Source of the DNA: Nostocoides_A vanveenii
GTDB lineage: Bacteria; Actinomycetota; Actinomycetes; Actinomycetales; Dermatophilaceae
Reading direction: 5' to 3'
NCBI RefSeq assembly: GCF_039531165.1
Contig: NZ_BAAAPN010000059.1
Location: forward strand, 73,979-137,978
Length of the DNA: 64,000 bases
Shown: in pieces, positions 50,375-58,515 of the stretch
How the letters are laid out: every line of letters begins with the position of its first letter
Numbering within the stretch: the first letter of the stretch is position 1
Position numbers and translations under genes: made by a program
Notes under the pieces: model-generated
Database searches by the model: none
Seen by the model: the letters and a program-made list of their open reading frames with translations, nothing else
Told to the model about the DNA's origin: nothing

Positions 50375-50387
50375 CTAGCGCGTGGCC

Positions 50388-51221
50388 TCAGGACAACGGG
50401 GCGTATGCCGTGCCCAACCGGCCGGCTCCACCGTCGATGGCAGTGAGCACCCAGATGCCGCCCGCATGGCAGGCCACAGTGTGCTCCCAATGGCTCGCTC
50501 GCGAGCGGTCCAGCGTGACGACGGTCCACTGGTCGGCCAACACCTCGTTGGCCTGGTCCCCCAATGTCACCATCGGCTCGATGGCCACCGTGCAGGCCGA
50601 CTTGATGGTCGGGCCGCGTCCGGCGACGGCATAGTTGGGCACATTCGGCGACATGTGCATCTCGCGGCCGATGCCGTGACCGACGTAGTCCTCGAGGATG
50701 CCGTAGGCGCGACCGTCGCGTTTTCCGGTCTCCAGGATCGAGCGTTCGACGGCTGCGCCGACCGCAAATAGATCGCGCCCGACTTTCAGCGCCGCGATCC
50801 CGGCCCAGAGCGATGCCTCGGTCGCGTCCATCAACGCCAGGTCCGCGGGCGCGCCGGCCGCCCGCCCGCCGACGATCAGCGAAATCGCCGCGTCCCCGTG
50901 CCAGCCGTCCACGATGGCGCCGCAGTCCACGGAGAGCAGATCGCCGTCGCGCAGTACCCGCTCCCCCGGGATCCCGTGGACGATCTCCTCGTTCACCGAC
51001 GTGCACAACGTATGCCGATACCCCGGGACCTCGGCGAAGGACGGCCGCCCACCGTGGTCGCGAATGAAACGCTCGGCCAGCGCGTCGAGATCACCGGTCG
51101 TCATGCCGCCGCGAACTGAGGCGCCGAGCATCTCCAGGCACTGCCCGACGAGCAGCCCAGCAGGACGCATCGCTCGCACCTGATCCAGGCTCTTGGTCTC
51201 CAGTCGCTCCCGGCCGAACAT
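50388..51221 (-). CDS. map: Type I methionine aminopeptidase
   Basis: 277 residues. Metal ligands are visible as two Asp in SVDCGAIVDGWHGDAA, His in GHGIGREMH, and Glu in VAIEPMVTLG and the C-terminal WEHTVA. It removes the N-terminal Met from nascent proteins. It follows adk after 2 bases. Downstream the normal neighbour infA is missing: the next minus-strand gene belongs to the peptide cluster. Confidence 0.96.
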   Translation of the reverse strand: MFGRERLETKSLDQVRAMRPAGLLVGQCLEMLGASVRGGMTTGDLDALAERFIRDHGGRPSFAEVPGYRHTLCTSVNEEIVHGIPGERVLRDGDLLSVDCGAIVDGWHGDAAISLIVGGRAAGAPADLALMDATEASLWAGIAALKVGRDLFAVGAAVERSILETGKRDGRAYGILEDYVGHGIGREMHMSPNVPNYAVAGRGPTIKSACTVAIEPMVTLGDQANEVLADQWTVVTLDRSRASHWEHTVACHAGGIWVLTAIDGGAGRLGTAYAPLS

Positions 51222-51223
51222 CG

Positions 51224-51796
51224 TCAGTGCTGCTTGACGTCCAGCGCGGCGAAGATCCGGTCGCTGACCTCGTCGACCTCGCCCAGACCGTCGACCTGCA
51301 CCAGCAAGCCCCGGTCGGCGTAGAGCGCCGCAAGCGGCGCGGTCTGGGCGTGGTAGATCGCCATCCGCTCGCGGATCACCTCTTCGGTGTCGTCGGCGCG
51401 GCCCTCGATCTCCGCCCGCCGAAGCAGCCGGCCCACAACCTCGTCCTCGTCCACGGTCAACTCCAGGACCGCGTCGAGTTCGCCGTCGTGCTCGGCCAGC
51501 ACGGTGTCGAGCGCGACCACCTGATCGGAGGTGCGCGGATAACCGTCCAGGAGGAACCCGGGCACGCAGTCCGCCTCGGCGAGGCGGACTGCGACGATCG
51601 CATTGGTGATGTCGTCGCTGACATACCCGCCCGCGGCGAGGATCGACTTCACCTGCAGACCCAGCGGGGTCTCGTTCTTGATGTTGGCGCGGAAGATATC
51701 GCCGGTCGAGATCGCCGGGATCCCGTAGTGCTCGGCGATCCGGCTCGCCTGGGTCCCCTTGCCCGCACCGGGGGGGCCGAAGATGATCAAACGCAT
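51224..51796 (-). CDS. adk: Adenylate kinase
   Basis: 190 residues, MRLIIFGPPGAGKGTQASRI (P-loop 7-15), the AMP site STGDIFRANI, the DGYPRTSDQV block, and a short lid (GRADDTEEVIRERM) without zinc Cys. ATG 51796 gives the canonical MRL start; the ATG one codon earlier is equally possible. It balances AMP, ADP and ATP. The secY stop is 34 bases upstream. Confidence 0.96.
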   Translation of the reverse strand: MRLIIFGPPGAGKGTQASRIAEHYGIPAISTGDIFRANIKNETPLGLQVKSILAAGGYVSDDITNAIVAVRLAEADCVPGFLLDGYPRTSDQVVALDTVLAEHDGELDAVLELTVDEDEVVGRLLRRAEIEGRADDTEEVIRERMAIYHAQTAPLAALYADRGLLVQVDGLGEVDEVSDRIFAALDVKQH

Positions 51797-51830
51797 CATT
51801 GGGTGGTCACTCTTTCCGACTGGGGGCGGG

Positions 51831-53138
51831 TCAGCGCAGGAAGCCCTCGTAGCGGCGCTGATGCAACTGCGCCTCGATCTGCTTGACGGTCTCGAGACCG
51901 ACGCCGACGATGATGATGATCGAGGTGCCACCGAACGGGAAGTTCTGGTTGGCGCCGATGGCGGCCACCGCGATCAACGGGATCAACGACACGGCCGCCA
52001 GGTAGATGGCGCCGACGACGGTGATCCGCGTCAGGACGTACTGGAGATACTCGGCCGTGGGTCGCCCGGCGCGGATACCTGGGATGAAGCCGCCATACCT
52101 TTTCATGTTGTCGGCGACCTCCTCCGGGTTGAAGGTAATCGAGACGTAGAAGAAGGTGAAGAAGAGGATCAAAAGTGTGTAGATCGCCATATAGATCGGG
52201 TGGTCGCCGCGCACCAGATGTCCGTCGATCCACTCCACCCAGCCGGCGCTGCGGCCGGTCGGGTTGCGGTTGAACTGGGCCACCATCATCGGCAGCGCGA
52301 GCAGTGAGCTGGCGAAGATGACCGGGATGACGTTGGCCATATTGACCTTGATCGGGATATAGGTCGAAGTTCCGCCGTACATCTGCCGGCCGACCATCCG
52401 CTTGGCGTACTGCACCGGGATCCGCCGCGTGCTCTGCTCGACGAAGACGACCAGGGCGATGATCACGAAGCCCATGGCGACGATCGCCAGGAAGGTGAAC
52501 CAGCCCTTCTGCTGCTTGATCAGCCACAGCGCACCGGGGAAGGTCGAGGCGATCGAGGTGAAGATCAACAAGGACATGCCGTTGCCGATGCCCTTGTCGG
52601 TCATCAACTCACCGAGCCACATGATCAGACCGGTGCCGGCCGTCATCGTCAGCACCATCAAGGCGATGGTGAACAGCGAATCATCGACCATGATGTTGGT
52701 GCAGCCCTGCCACAAGGTGCCCGGGTTCTGCGCGAACGTCACCAGGGTGGCGCTTTGCAGGATGGCCAGCCCGATCGTCAGATAGCGCGTGTACTGCGTC
52801 ATCTTGGCCTGGCCGGTCTGGCCCTCCTTCTTGAGGGTCTCGAACCGCGGGATGACGACGGTGAGCAGCTGAACGATGATGCTCGCGGTGATATACGGCA
52901 TGATGCCGAGCGCGAAGACCGACAGCTGCAGCAGCGCCCCACCGCTGAAGAGATTGGCCAGGCCGAGGAAGCCGGAGTTGGTGGGCGAGTTCTTGATGCA
53001 CTGCTGCACCAGGGAGTAGCTGACCCCCGGCGTCGGGACGTGGGCGCCGAGCCGGTAGATCGCGATTATCGCGAGGGTGAACAGCAGCTTCTTGCGCAGG
53101 TCAGGCGTCTTGAACGCGCGACCGAAGGCCGTTAGCAA
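51831..53138 (-). CDS. secY: Protein translocase subunit SecY
   Basis: 435 residues with ten membrane helices, TPDLRKKLLFTLAIIAIYRL at the start and FSGGALLQLSVFALGIMPYI for TM2. The start is TTG 53138: it gives the family N-terminus MLTAFGRAFKTPDLRKK and has AAGGGGA eight bases before it, whereas no ATG fits. It forms the Sec channel. A 205-base gap to rplO holds a long hairpin. Confidence 0.95.
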   Translation of the reverse strand: MLTAFGRAFKTPDLRKKLLFTLAIIAIYRLGAHVPTPGVSYSLVQQCIKNSPTNSGFLGLANLFSGGALLQLSVFALGIMPYITASIIVQLLTVVIPRFETLKKEGQTGQAKMTQYTRYLTIGLAILQSATLVTFAQNPGTLWQGCTNIMVDDSLFTIALMVLTMTAGTGLIMWLGELMTDKGIGNGMSLLIFTSIASTFPGALWLIKQQKGWFTFLAIVAMGFVIIALVVFVEQSTRRIPVQYAKRMVGRQMYGGTSTYIPIKVNMANVIPVIFASSLLALPMMVAQFNRNPTGRSAGWVEWIDGHLVRGDHPIYMAIYTLLILFFTFFYVSITFNPEEVADNMKRYGGFIPGIRAGRPTAEYLQYVLTRITVVGAIYLAAVSLIPLIAVAAIGANQNFPFGGTSIIIIVGVGLETVKQIEAQLHQRRYEGFLR

Positions 53139-53263
53139 TGTCGTGGTCCCCTTCTGGTGCGGCCCGGTGTGGCCGCGTCTGTGGTCGATCCGGTGGGCGG
53201 GGCGCCCGATGAAAGATACCCCGGGCGGGCACGCGGACCGAACCCTGGCTGGTGGCTCAACGC

Positions 53264-53311
53264 CGTATGCCGTGAGGTGAGTTCCCGGGGGAGCTCGCCT
53301 CACGGCATACG
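53264..53311 (-). other. Long inverted repeat between rplO and secY
   Basis: 18-base arms (CGTATGCCGTGAGGTGAG and its near-complement, 17 of 18 plus one wobble pair) with a 12-base loop lie in the rplO-secY gap. It probably marks a transcript boundary or processing site. Each arm carries the over-used GTATGCC/GGCATAC word. Confidence 0.8.
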
Positions 53312-53343
53312 TGCGTCATGCGTCGTGCGGCCACTGTGGCCGG

Positions 53344-53826
53344 TCAGGCCGAGGCGACCGATCCGCCGGCGGCCTCGATCTTGTCCTTGGCGCTCGCCGA
53401 GAACGCGTCGGCGGTCACGTGGACCGCGACGGTGATCTCGCCGGTGCCGAGCACCTTGACGAGTTCGCCGGAGCGCACCGCGCCCTTGGCGACCAGGTCC
53501 TCGACCGTCACCGCGCCACCCGAGGGGTAGAGCGCCGAGATCTTGTCGAGGTTGACGACCTGGTAGGTCGTGCGGAAGGGATTCTTGAAGCCGCGCAGCT
53601 TCGGCAGCCGCATGTGGATGGGCGTGGACCCACCCTCGAAGGCCGGCGAAACCTGGTAGCGGGCCTTGGTGCCCTTGGTGCCACGGCCGGCGGTCTTGCC
53701 CTTGGAGCCCTCACCGCGACCCACGCGGGTCTTGGCGGTCTTGGCTCCGGGAGCCGGACGCAGGTGGTGGACCTTCAGCGCGTGCGTCGGCGCCGCGCCG
53801 GCACTCTTCTTGGCGTTGTCCGCCAT
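53344..53826 (-). CDS. rplO: Ribosomal protein uL15
   Basis: 160 residues with KVHHLRPAPGAKTAKTRVGR and KTAGRGTKGTKAR, then FEGGSTPIHMRLPKLRGFKN. ATG 53826 is 2 bases after the rpmD stop; a GTG two codons earlier also overlaps that stop and cannot be excluded. Late 50S assembly protein. Confidence 0.95.
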   Translation of the reverse strand: MADNAKKSAGAAPTHALKVHHLRPAPGAKTAKTRVGRGEGSKGKTAGRGTKGTKARYQVSPAFEGGSTPIHMRLPKLRGFKNPFRTTYQVVNLDKISALYPSGGAVTVEDLVAKGAVRSGELVKVLGTGEITVAVHVTADAFSASAKDKIEAAGGSVASA

Positions 53827-53828
53827 AC

Positions 53829-54011
53829 TCACTCGACCTCCTCGACGGCCACCAGGTGGCGGACCGTCCGGACCATACCCCGGATCTCGGGGCGGTCCTC
53901 CTTGACGACGACATCGCCGATGCGCTTGAGGCCCAGGGTGCGCAGGGTCTCCCGCGCGCTGTGCTTCTCGCCGACGATGCCCTTGAGCTGGGTCACTTTA
54001 AGGCGTGCCAT
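53829..54011 (-). CDS. rpmD: Ribosomal protein uL30
   Basis: 60 residues, MARLKVTQLKGIVGEKHSAR then ETLRTLGLKRIGDVVVKEDR, standard uL30. ATG 54011 overlaps the rpsE stop by one base (TGATG), so translation is coupled. Confidence 0.95.
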   Translation of the reverse strand: MARLKVTQLKGIVGEKHSARETLRTLGLKRIGDVVVKEDRPEIRGMVRTVRHLVAVEEVE

Positions 54012-54652
54012 CAGACACCGGCCCCAGCGGCCTGGGCACGCAGCATGGCGGCCGGGGCGACCTCGTCCAGGGGCAGGCCGCGGCGGGCCGCGACCTCCTC
54101 GGGACGCTCGAGGCCCTTGAGGGCCGCGACCGTCGCGTGGACGATGTTGATGGAGTTGTCCGAGCCGAGGCTCTTGGAGAGCACGTCGTGGATGCCGGCG
54201 CACTCGAGCACGGCGCGCACCGGGCCACCGGCGATGACACCGGTACCGGGAGCGGCCGGGCGCAGCATGACGACGCCGGCGGCGGCCTCACCCTGGACGG
54301 GATGCGGGATGGTGCCCTGGATCCGCGGGACCTTGAAAAAGGCCTTCTTGGCCTCTTCGACGCCCTTGGCGATCGCGGCGGGGACCTCACGGGCCTTGCC
54401 GTAGCCGACGCCGACAGTGCCGTCACCGTCGCCGACGACGACGAGGGCGGTGAAGCTGAAGCGACGCCCACCCTTGACGACCTTGGCAACGCGGTTGATG
54501 GTCACCACGCGCTCGAGATACTGGCTCTTCTCGGGGGCTTCGCGGCGGTTGTCGCGGCCACCGTCACGGCTGCCGCGACGCTCGCCGCGTTCGTTGGTCC
54601 GGTCGCCGCCGCGGTCGGCGCCGCCGGTGCCTCGACGCTGGGGTCCGGGCAT
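54011..54652 (-). CDS. rpsE: Ribosomal protein uS5
   Basis: 213 residues. An Arg/Gly/Asp-rich N-terminal extension of about 35 residues is followed by the double-stranded RNA-binding-like domain (LERVVTINRVAKVVKGGRRF) and the second domain with APGTGVIAGGPVRAVLECAG. ATG 54652 has GAACATCTG upstream, a weak site, in the 43-base gap after rplR. Confidence 0.95.
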   Translation of the reverse strand: MPGPQRRGTGGADRGGDRTNERGERRGSRDGGRDNRREAPEKSQYLERVVTINRVAKVVKGGRRFSFTALVVVGDGDGTVGVGYGKAREVPAAIAKGVEEAKKAFFKVPRIQGTIPHPVQGEAAAGVVMLRPAAPGTGVIAGGPVRAVLECAGIHDVLSKSLGSDNSINIVHATVAALKGLERPEEVAARRGLPLDEVAPAAMLRAQAAGAGV

Positions 54653-54695
54653 CAGATGTTCCTCATCTCGAGAGTTGCGGTCTGCTGCAGCGAGG

Positions 54696-55070
54696 TCACA
54701 GTTCGAGACCTCCCTCGCGGGCGCCATCGGCGATGGCGGCGACGCGACCGTGGTACTTGTTGCCACCGCGGTCGAAGACGACCGCCTCGACGCCGGCCGC
54801 CTTGGCCCGCTCGGCGAGCAGTTTGCCGACCGATCTGGCCTTGGCGCTCTTGTCGCCCTCGAAGCTGCGCAGGTTGGCTTCCATGGTGGAGGCGCTGGCC
54901 AGCGTCTTGCCGACGGTGTCGTCGACGACCTGGACGAAGACGTGGCGGGCGCTGCGCGTGACGACCAGGCGCGGACGCGCGCTGGTGCCACTGACGTGCT
55001 TGCGGACGCGGTCGTGGCGACGGCCACGGGCGTCGGCCTTGCTCTTGCCGCGCTTGATGATCATTGCCAT
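54696..55070 (-). CDS. rplR: Ribosomal protein uL18
   Basis: 124 residues, GRRHDRVRKHVSGTSARPRL and VFVQVVDDTVGKTLASAST, then VVFDRGGNKYHGRVAAIADG. It binds 5S rRNA. It follows rplF after 2 bases. Confidence 0.96.
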   Translation of the reverse strand: MAMIIKRGKSKADARGRRHDRVRKHVSGTSARPRLVVTRSARHVFVQVVDDTVGKTLASASTMEANLRSFEGDKSAKARSVGKLLAERAKAAGVEAVVFDRGGNKYHGRVAAIADGAREGGLEL

Positions 55071-55072
55071 GA

Positions 55073-55612
55073 CTACTTCTTTCCAGCCTTTCCGACCTTG
55101 CGGCGGATCTGCTCGCCGGCGTAACGAACGCCCTTGCCCTTGTACGGGTCGGGCTTGCGCAGCTTGCGGATGTTGGCGGCAGTCTCGCCGACCAACTGCT
55201 TGTCGATCCCCTGCACCGAGAACCGGGTCTGGTTCTCGACGGCGAAGGTGATGCCGGCCGGCGGCTCGACGGTGATCGAGTGGCTGTACCCGAGTGAGAA
55301 CTCGAGGTTGGAACCGCGCGCCATGACGCGGTAACCGGTGCCGTAGATCTCCATCTTCTTCTCATAGCCGTCGGTGACCCCGAGGACCATGTTGTTGATG
55401 AGGGTGCGGGTCAGGCCGTGCAGCGAGCGCGAGAGGCGCTCGTCGTCGGGCCGGGAGACCTCGACGCCGCTCTCGCCCTGCGCGATCGTGATCGGCTCGG
55501 CGACGACGTGGGACAGCTCGCCCTTGGGGCCCTTGACGGTGACGGTCTGACCGTCGATCGCGACGGTGACCCCAGCGGGGACCGTGACCGGGAGACGTCC
55601 GATTCGAGACAT
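55073..55612 (-). CDS. rplF: Ribosomal protein uL6
   Basis: 179 residues, MSRIGRLPVTVPAGVTVAID at the start and KLRKPDPYKGKGVRYAGEQI at the end, the conserved 23S-binding loop. 11 bases after rpsH. Confidence 0.96.
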   Translation of the reverse strand: MSRIGRLPVTVPAGVTVAIDGQTVTVKGPKGELSHVVAEPITIAQGESGVEVSRPDDERLSRSLHGLTRTLINNMVLGVTDGYEKKMEIYGTGYRVMARGSNLEFSLGYSHSITVEPPAGITFAVENQTRFSVQGIDKQLVGETAANIRKLRKPDPYKGKGVRYAGEQIRRKVGKAGKK

Positions 55613-55623
55613 CCGAATGCTCC

Positions 55624-56022
55624 TTACCAGATGTAGGCGAGGACTTCCCCACCCACACCCTTGCTGGCCGCCTGCTTGTCAGTGAGCAGGCCGGACGACG
55701 TGGAAATGATCGCGATCCCGAGACCACCCAAAACCTTGGGCAGGTTGGTCGACTTCGCGTAAACCCGCAGGCCAGGCTTGCTGACGCGGCGGATGCCGGC
55801 GATCGAGCGCTCCCGGTTGGGGCCGTACTTGAGGTTGATCGTCAAGGTCTTGCCGACCTCGGCGTCCTCGACCTTCCAGGAGGCGATATAGCCCTCCGCC
55901 TGAAGGATCTCGGCAATGTGCGACTTGAGGTTCGAGAACGGCATGGAGACCTCGTCGTGGTGCGCCGAGTTGGCGTTCCGGACGCGGGTCAACATGTCCG
56001 CAATCGGGTCAGTCATGGTCAT
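55624..56022 (-). CDS. rpsH: Ribosomal protein uS8
   Basis: 132 residues, MTDPIADMLTRVRNANSAHH (with MT before it) and the C-terminal STSSGLLTDKQAASKGVGGE. In many bacteria S8 represses the spc operon. The 96-base gap to rpsN upstream contains a perfect 7-bp hairpin. Confidence 0.96.
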   Translation of the reverse strand: MTMTDPIADMLTRVRNANSAHHDEVSMPFSNLKSHIAEILQAEGYIASWKVEDAEVGKTLTINLKYGPNRERSIAGIRRVSKPGLRVYAKSTNLPKVLGGLGIAIISTSSGLLTDKQAASKGVGGEVLAYIW

Positions 56023-56100
56023 GGGCGAGCGTGCCCTCTCTCACCGCGGTTTCCTTTCGGACCTTCGGTGTGGATGTGGATGATTTCGGTATGCGGTGTG

Positions 56101-56118
56101 GTCACGCGGGTGCGTGAC
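56101..56118 (-). other. Hairpin between rpsN and rpsH
   Basis: GTCACGC-GGGT-GCGTGAC, perfect 7-bp stem with a 4-base loop, directly after the rpsN stop codon. It may be a processing or attenuation element. Confidence 0.6.
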
Positions 56119-56304
56119 TCACCAGGAGGACTTGGTGACGCCCGGGAGCTCGCCGCGGTGGGCCATCTCGCGCAGGCAGATCCGGCACAGGCCAAACTTG
56201 CGGTAGACCGAGTGCGGACGCCCGCAGCGCTGGCAGCGGGTGTAGCCACGGACCTTGAACTTCGGAGCCTTGGCGGCCTTGTTCTTCAGGGCGGTCTTGG
56301 CCAT
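56119..56304 (-). CDS. rpsN: Ribosomal protein uS14, zinc-binding type Z
   Basis: 61 residues with the C+ zinc ribbon CQRCGRPH and CRIC (C24, C27, C40, C43). Actinobacteria often also carry a zinc-free paralogue elsewhere, under Zur control. It starts 1 base after the rplE stop. Confidence 0.96.
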   Translation of the reverse strand: MAKTALKNKAAKAPKFKVRGYTRCQRCGRPHSVYRKFGLCRICLREMAHRGELPGVTKSSW

Positions 56305-56305
56305 G

Positions 56306-56866
56306 TCAGTTCTCCTTGAAGGGGAAGCCGAGCGCCTTGAGCAGCGCGCGTCCCTCGTCGTCGTTCGTCGCGGTCGTCACGACCGTGATGTCCATGCCGC
56401 GGACGCGGTCGATGCGGTCCTGGTCGATCTCGTGGAACATCGACTGCTCGGTCAGGCCGAAGGTGTAGTTGCCGCGGCCGTCGAACTGCTTGGGCGAGAG
56501 CCCACGGAAGTCGCGGATACGCGGCAGCGCCACGGTGACCAGGCGGTCGAGGAACTCCCACATGCGGTCGCCGCGCAGCGTCGCGTGGGCGCCGATCGGC
56601 ATACCTTCGCGGAGCTTGAACTGGGCGATCGACTTGCGTGCCTTGGTGACCTGCGGCTTCTGGCCGGTGATCGCGGCGAGATCGCGGATCGCGCCCTCGA
56701 TCAGCTTGCTGTCCTTGGCGGCATCGCCGACACCCATGTTGACGACGACCTTGACGACGCCCGGGACCTGCATGACGTTGTCATACGCGAACTGCTCGGT
56801 CAGCGCCGAGCGGACCTCGTCGGCATAGCGCGTCTTCAAGCGCGGCTTGGTTGCGGTGTCACTCAT
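56306..56866 (-). CDS. rplE: Ribosomal protein uL5
   Basis: 186 residues, NVMQVPGVVKVVVNMGVGDA and GMPIGAHATLRGDRMWEFLD, with GMDITVVTTATNDDEGRALL at the end. 5S rRNA and P-site tRNA contact. ATG 56866 overlaps the rplX stop by one base (TGATG). Confidence 0.96.
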   Translation of the reverse strand: MSDTATKPRLKTRYADEVRSALTEQFAYDNVMQVPGVVKVVVNMGVGDAAKDSKLIEGAIRDLAAITGQKPQVTKARKSIAQFKLREGMPIGAHATLRGDRMWEFLDRLVTVALPRIRDFRGLSPKQFDGRGNYTFGLTEQSMFHEIDQDRIDRVRGMDITVVTTATNDDEGRALLKALGFPFKEN

Positions 56867-57201
56867 CAAATGTCCTTCCCGGAGCGGGCGGCGACGCGCA
56901 CGCGGGTGGTCTTGGTGCGACCGTCGCGCTCCACCTGCTCGACGCGGGTGCGGACCCGGGTCGGCTTCTTGTCAGCGGGGTCGATGATCGCCACATTGGA
57001 GACGTGGATCGGGGACTCCTGGACCACGAGGCCGCCGGTGCCACGGGGACCCGGCTTGACGTGGCGGGTGATCTGGCCGACGCCCTCGACCGTGACCCGC
57101 TCGGTCTCGGTGTTGACGGCGATGACCTTGCCCTGCTTGCCTTTGTCCTTGCCCGTGAGGACCTGGACGGTGTCGCCCTTCTTGATCTTCATCTTGGCCA
57201 T
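56866..57201 (-). CDS. rplX: Ribosomal protein uL24
   Basis: 111 residues, KIKKGDTVQVLTGKDKGKQG is the KOW motif, then VEGVGQITRHVKPGPRGTGG. Initiator of 50S assembly. 2 bases after rplN. Confidence 0.96.
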   Translation of the reverse strand: MAKMKIKKGDTVQVLTGKDKGKQGKVIAVNTETERVTVEGVGQITRHVKPGPRGTGGLVVQESPIHVSNVAIIDPADKKPTRVRTRVEQVERDGRTKTTRVRVAARSGKDI

Positions 57202-57203
57202 GG

Positions 57204-57572
57204 TCAGAGCACCTCCGGTGCCAGCGAGATGATCTTCATGAAGCGCTTCTCGCGCAGCTCGCGGCCGACCGGGCCGAAGATGCGCGTGCCGCGCGGGTCG
57301 CCATCGTTCTTGAGGATGACGGCCGCGTTCTCGTCGAAGCGGATGTAGCTGCCGTCGGGACGACGACGCTCCTTGGTGGTGCGAACGATGACGGCCTTGA
57401 CGACGTCACCCTTCTTGACATTGCCGCCGGGGATCGCGTCCTTGACGGCGGCGACGATGACGTCGCCGATGCCGGCATACCGGCGGCCGGAGCCACCGAG
57501 CACCCGGATGCAGAGGATCTCCTTGGCGCCGGTGTTGTCGGCGACCTTGAGGCGTGACTCCTGCTGGATCAC
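57204..57572 (-). CDS. rplN: Ribosomal protein uL14
   Basis: 122 residues, MIQQESRLKVADNTGAKEIL (GTG start at 57572), GDVIVAAVKDAIPGGNVKKG and the DENAAVILKNDGDPRGTRIF block. GTGA overlap with the rpsQ stop. Confidence 0.96.
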   Translation of the reverse strand: MIQQESRLKVADNTGAKEILCIRVLGGSGRRYAGIGDVIVAAVKDAIPGGNVKKGDVVKAVIVRTTKERRRPDGSYIRFDENAAVILKNDGDPRGTRIFGPVGRELREKRFMKIISLAPEVL

Positions 57573-57856
57573 TTAGCCTTCTCCAAAATCTCCACGACGC
57601 GCCAGCGCTTGGTGGCACTGAGCGGACGGGTCTCCATGATCAGGACGCGGTCACCGATGCCGGCGGCGTTCTGCTCGTCGTGCGCCTTGACCTTGTGGCT
57701 CTTGCGCATGACCTTGCCGTAGAGGGCGTGCTTGACGCGGTCCTCGACCTCGACGACGACGGTCTTGTCCATCTTGTCGCTGACGACATAGCCCTGACGG
57801 GTCTTGCGGTCATTGCGCTCCACGCTGGCCTTCTCTTCCACAGTGTTCTCGCTCAT
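57569..57856 (-). CDS. rpsQ: Ribosomal protein uS17
   Basis: 95 residues, RKTRQGYVVSDKMDKTVVVE then HDEQNAAGIGDRVLIMETRP and LSATKRWRVVEIL. OB-fold 16S-binding protein. 2 bases after rpmC. Confidence 0.96.
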   Translation of the reverse strand: MSENTVEEKASVERNDRKTRQGYVVSDKMDKTVVVEVEDRVKHALYGKVMRKSHKVKAHDEQNAAGIGDRVLIMETRPLSATKRWRVVEILEKAK

Positions 57857-57858
57857 GC

Positions 57859-58089
57859 TCAGGCCTCCGTGCCGCCGATGCCGAGCTCGCGCTCACGCAT
57901 TTCGGTGTAGATCCGGGCGATGTCCTTGCGGACCGCGCGCAGGCGGCCGTGACTCTCCAGTTGGCCGGTGGCCGACTGGAACCGGAGGTTGAACAACTCC
58001 TCCTTGGCCTTGCGCAGCTCTTCGACGAGACGGTCCTCATCGAGGCCACGCAGTTCCTTGGACGTCAGGTCCTTGCTCCCGACTGCCAT
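57859..58089 (-). CDS. rpmC: Ribosomal protein uL29
   Basis: 76 residues, EELRKAKEELFNLRFQSATG then QLESHGRLRAVRKDIARIYT, the two-helix L29 fold. The ATG overlaps the rplP stop by one base (TGATG). Confidence 0.95.
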   Translation of the reverse strand: MAVGSKDLTSKELRGLDEDRLVEELRKAKEELFNLRFQSATGQLESHGRLRAVRKDIARIYTEMRERELGIGGTEA

Positions 58090-58508
58090 CAGATGTCACC
58101 ACCTTCACGCTGGACGAAGCGGCACTTCATCGGCAGCTTGTGCATGGCGAGGCGCATGGCCTCGCGCGCTGTCTCCTCGGGCACTCCGGAGAGTTCGAAC
58201 ATGATGCGGCCGGGCTTGATGTTGGCCACCCACCACTCGGGGGACCCCTTACCGGAACCCATCCGGGTCTCGGCCGGCTTCTTGGTCAGCGGACGGTCCG
58301 GGTAGATGTTGATCCACACCTTGCCGCCACGCTTGATGTAGCGGGTCATGGCGATACGTGCGGACTCGATCTGCCGGTTGGTGACGTAGGCCGGCTCGAG
58401 AGCCTGGATGCCGTACTCACCGAAAGCGAGGACGTTGCCGCCCTTGGACATACCGGAGCGCCCGGGGTGGTGCTGCTTGCGGTGCTTGACGCGACGCGGG
58501 ATCAGCAT
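58089..58508 (-). CDS. rplP: Ribosomal protein uL16
   Basis: 139 residues from ATG 58508 (MLIPRRVKHRKQHHPGRSGM), with RGGKVWINIYPDRPLTKKPA and GSPEWWVANIKPGRIMFELS. Contacts the A-site tRNA side of 50S. 7 bases after rpsC. Confidence 0.96.
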   Translation of the reverse strand: MLIPRRVKHRKQHHPGRSGMSKGGNVLAFGEYGIQALEPAYVTNRQIESARIAMTRYIKRGGKVWINIYPDRPLTKKPAETRMGSGKGSPEWWVANIKPGRIMFELSGVPEETAREAMRLAMHKLPMKCRFVQREGGDI

Positions 58509-58515
58509 CGGATCA

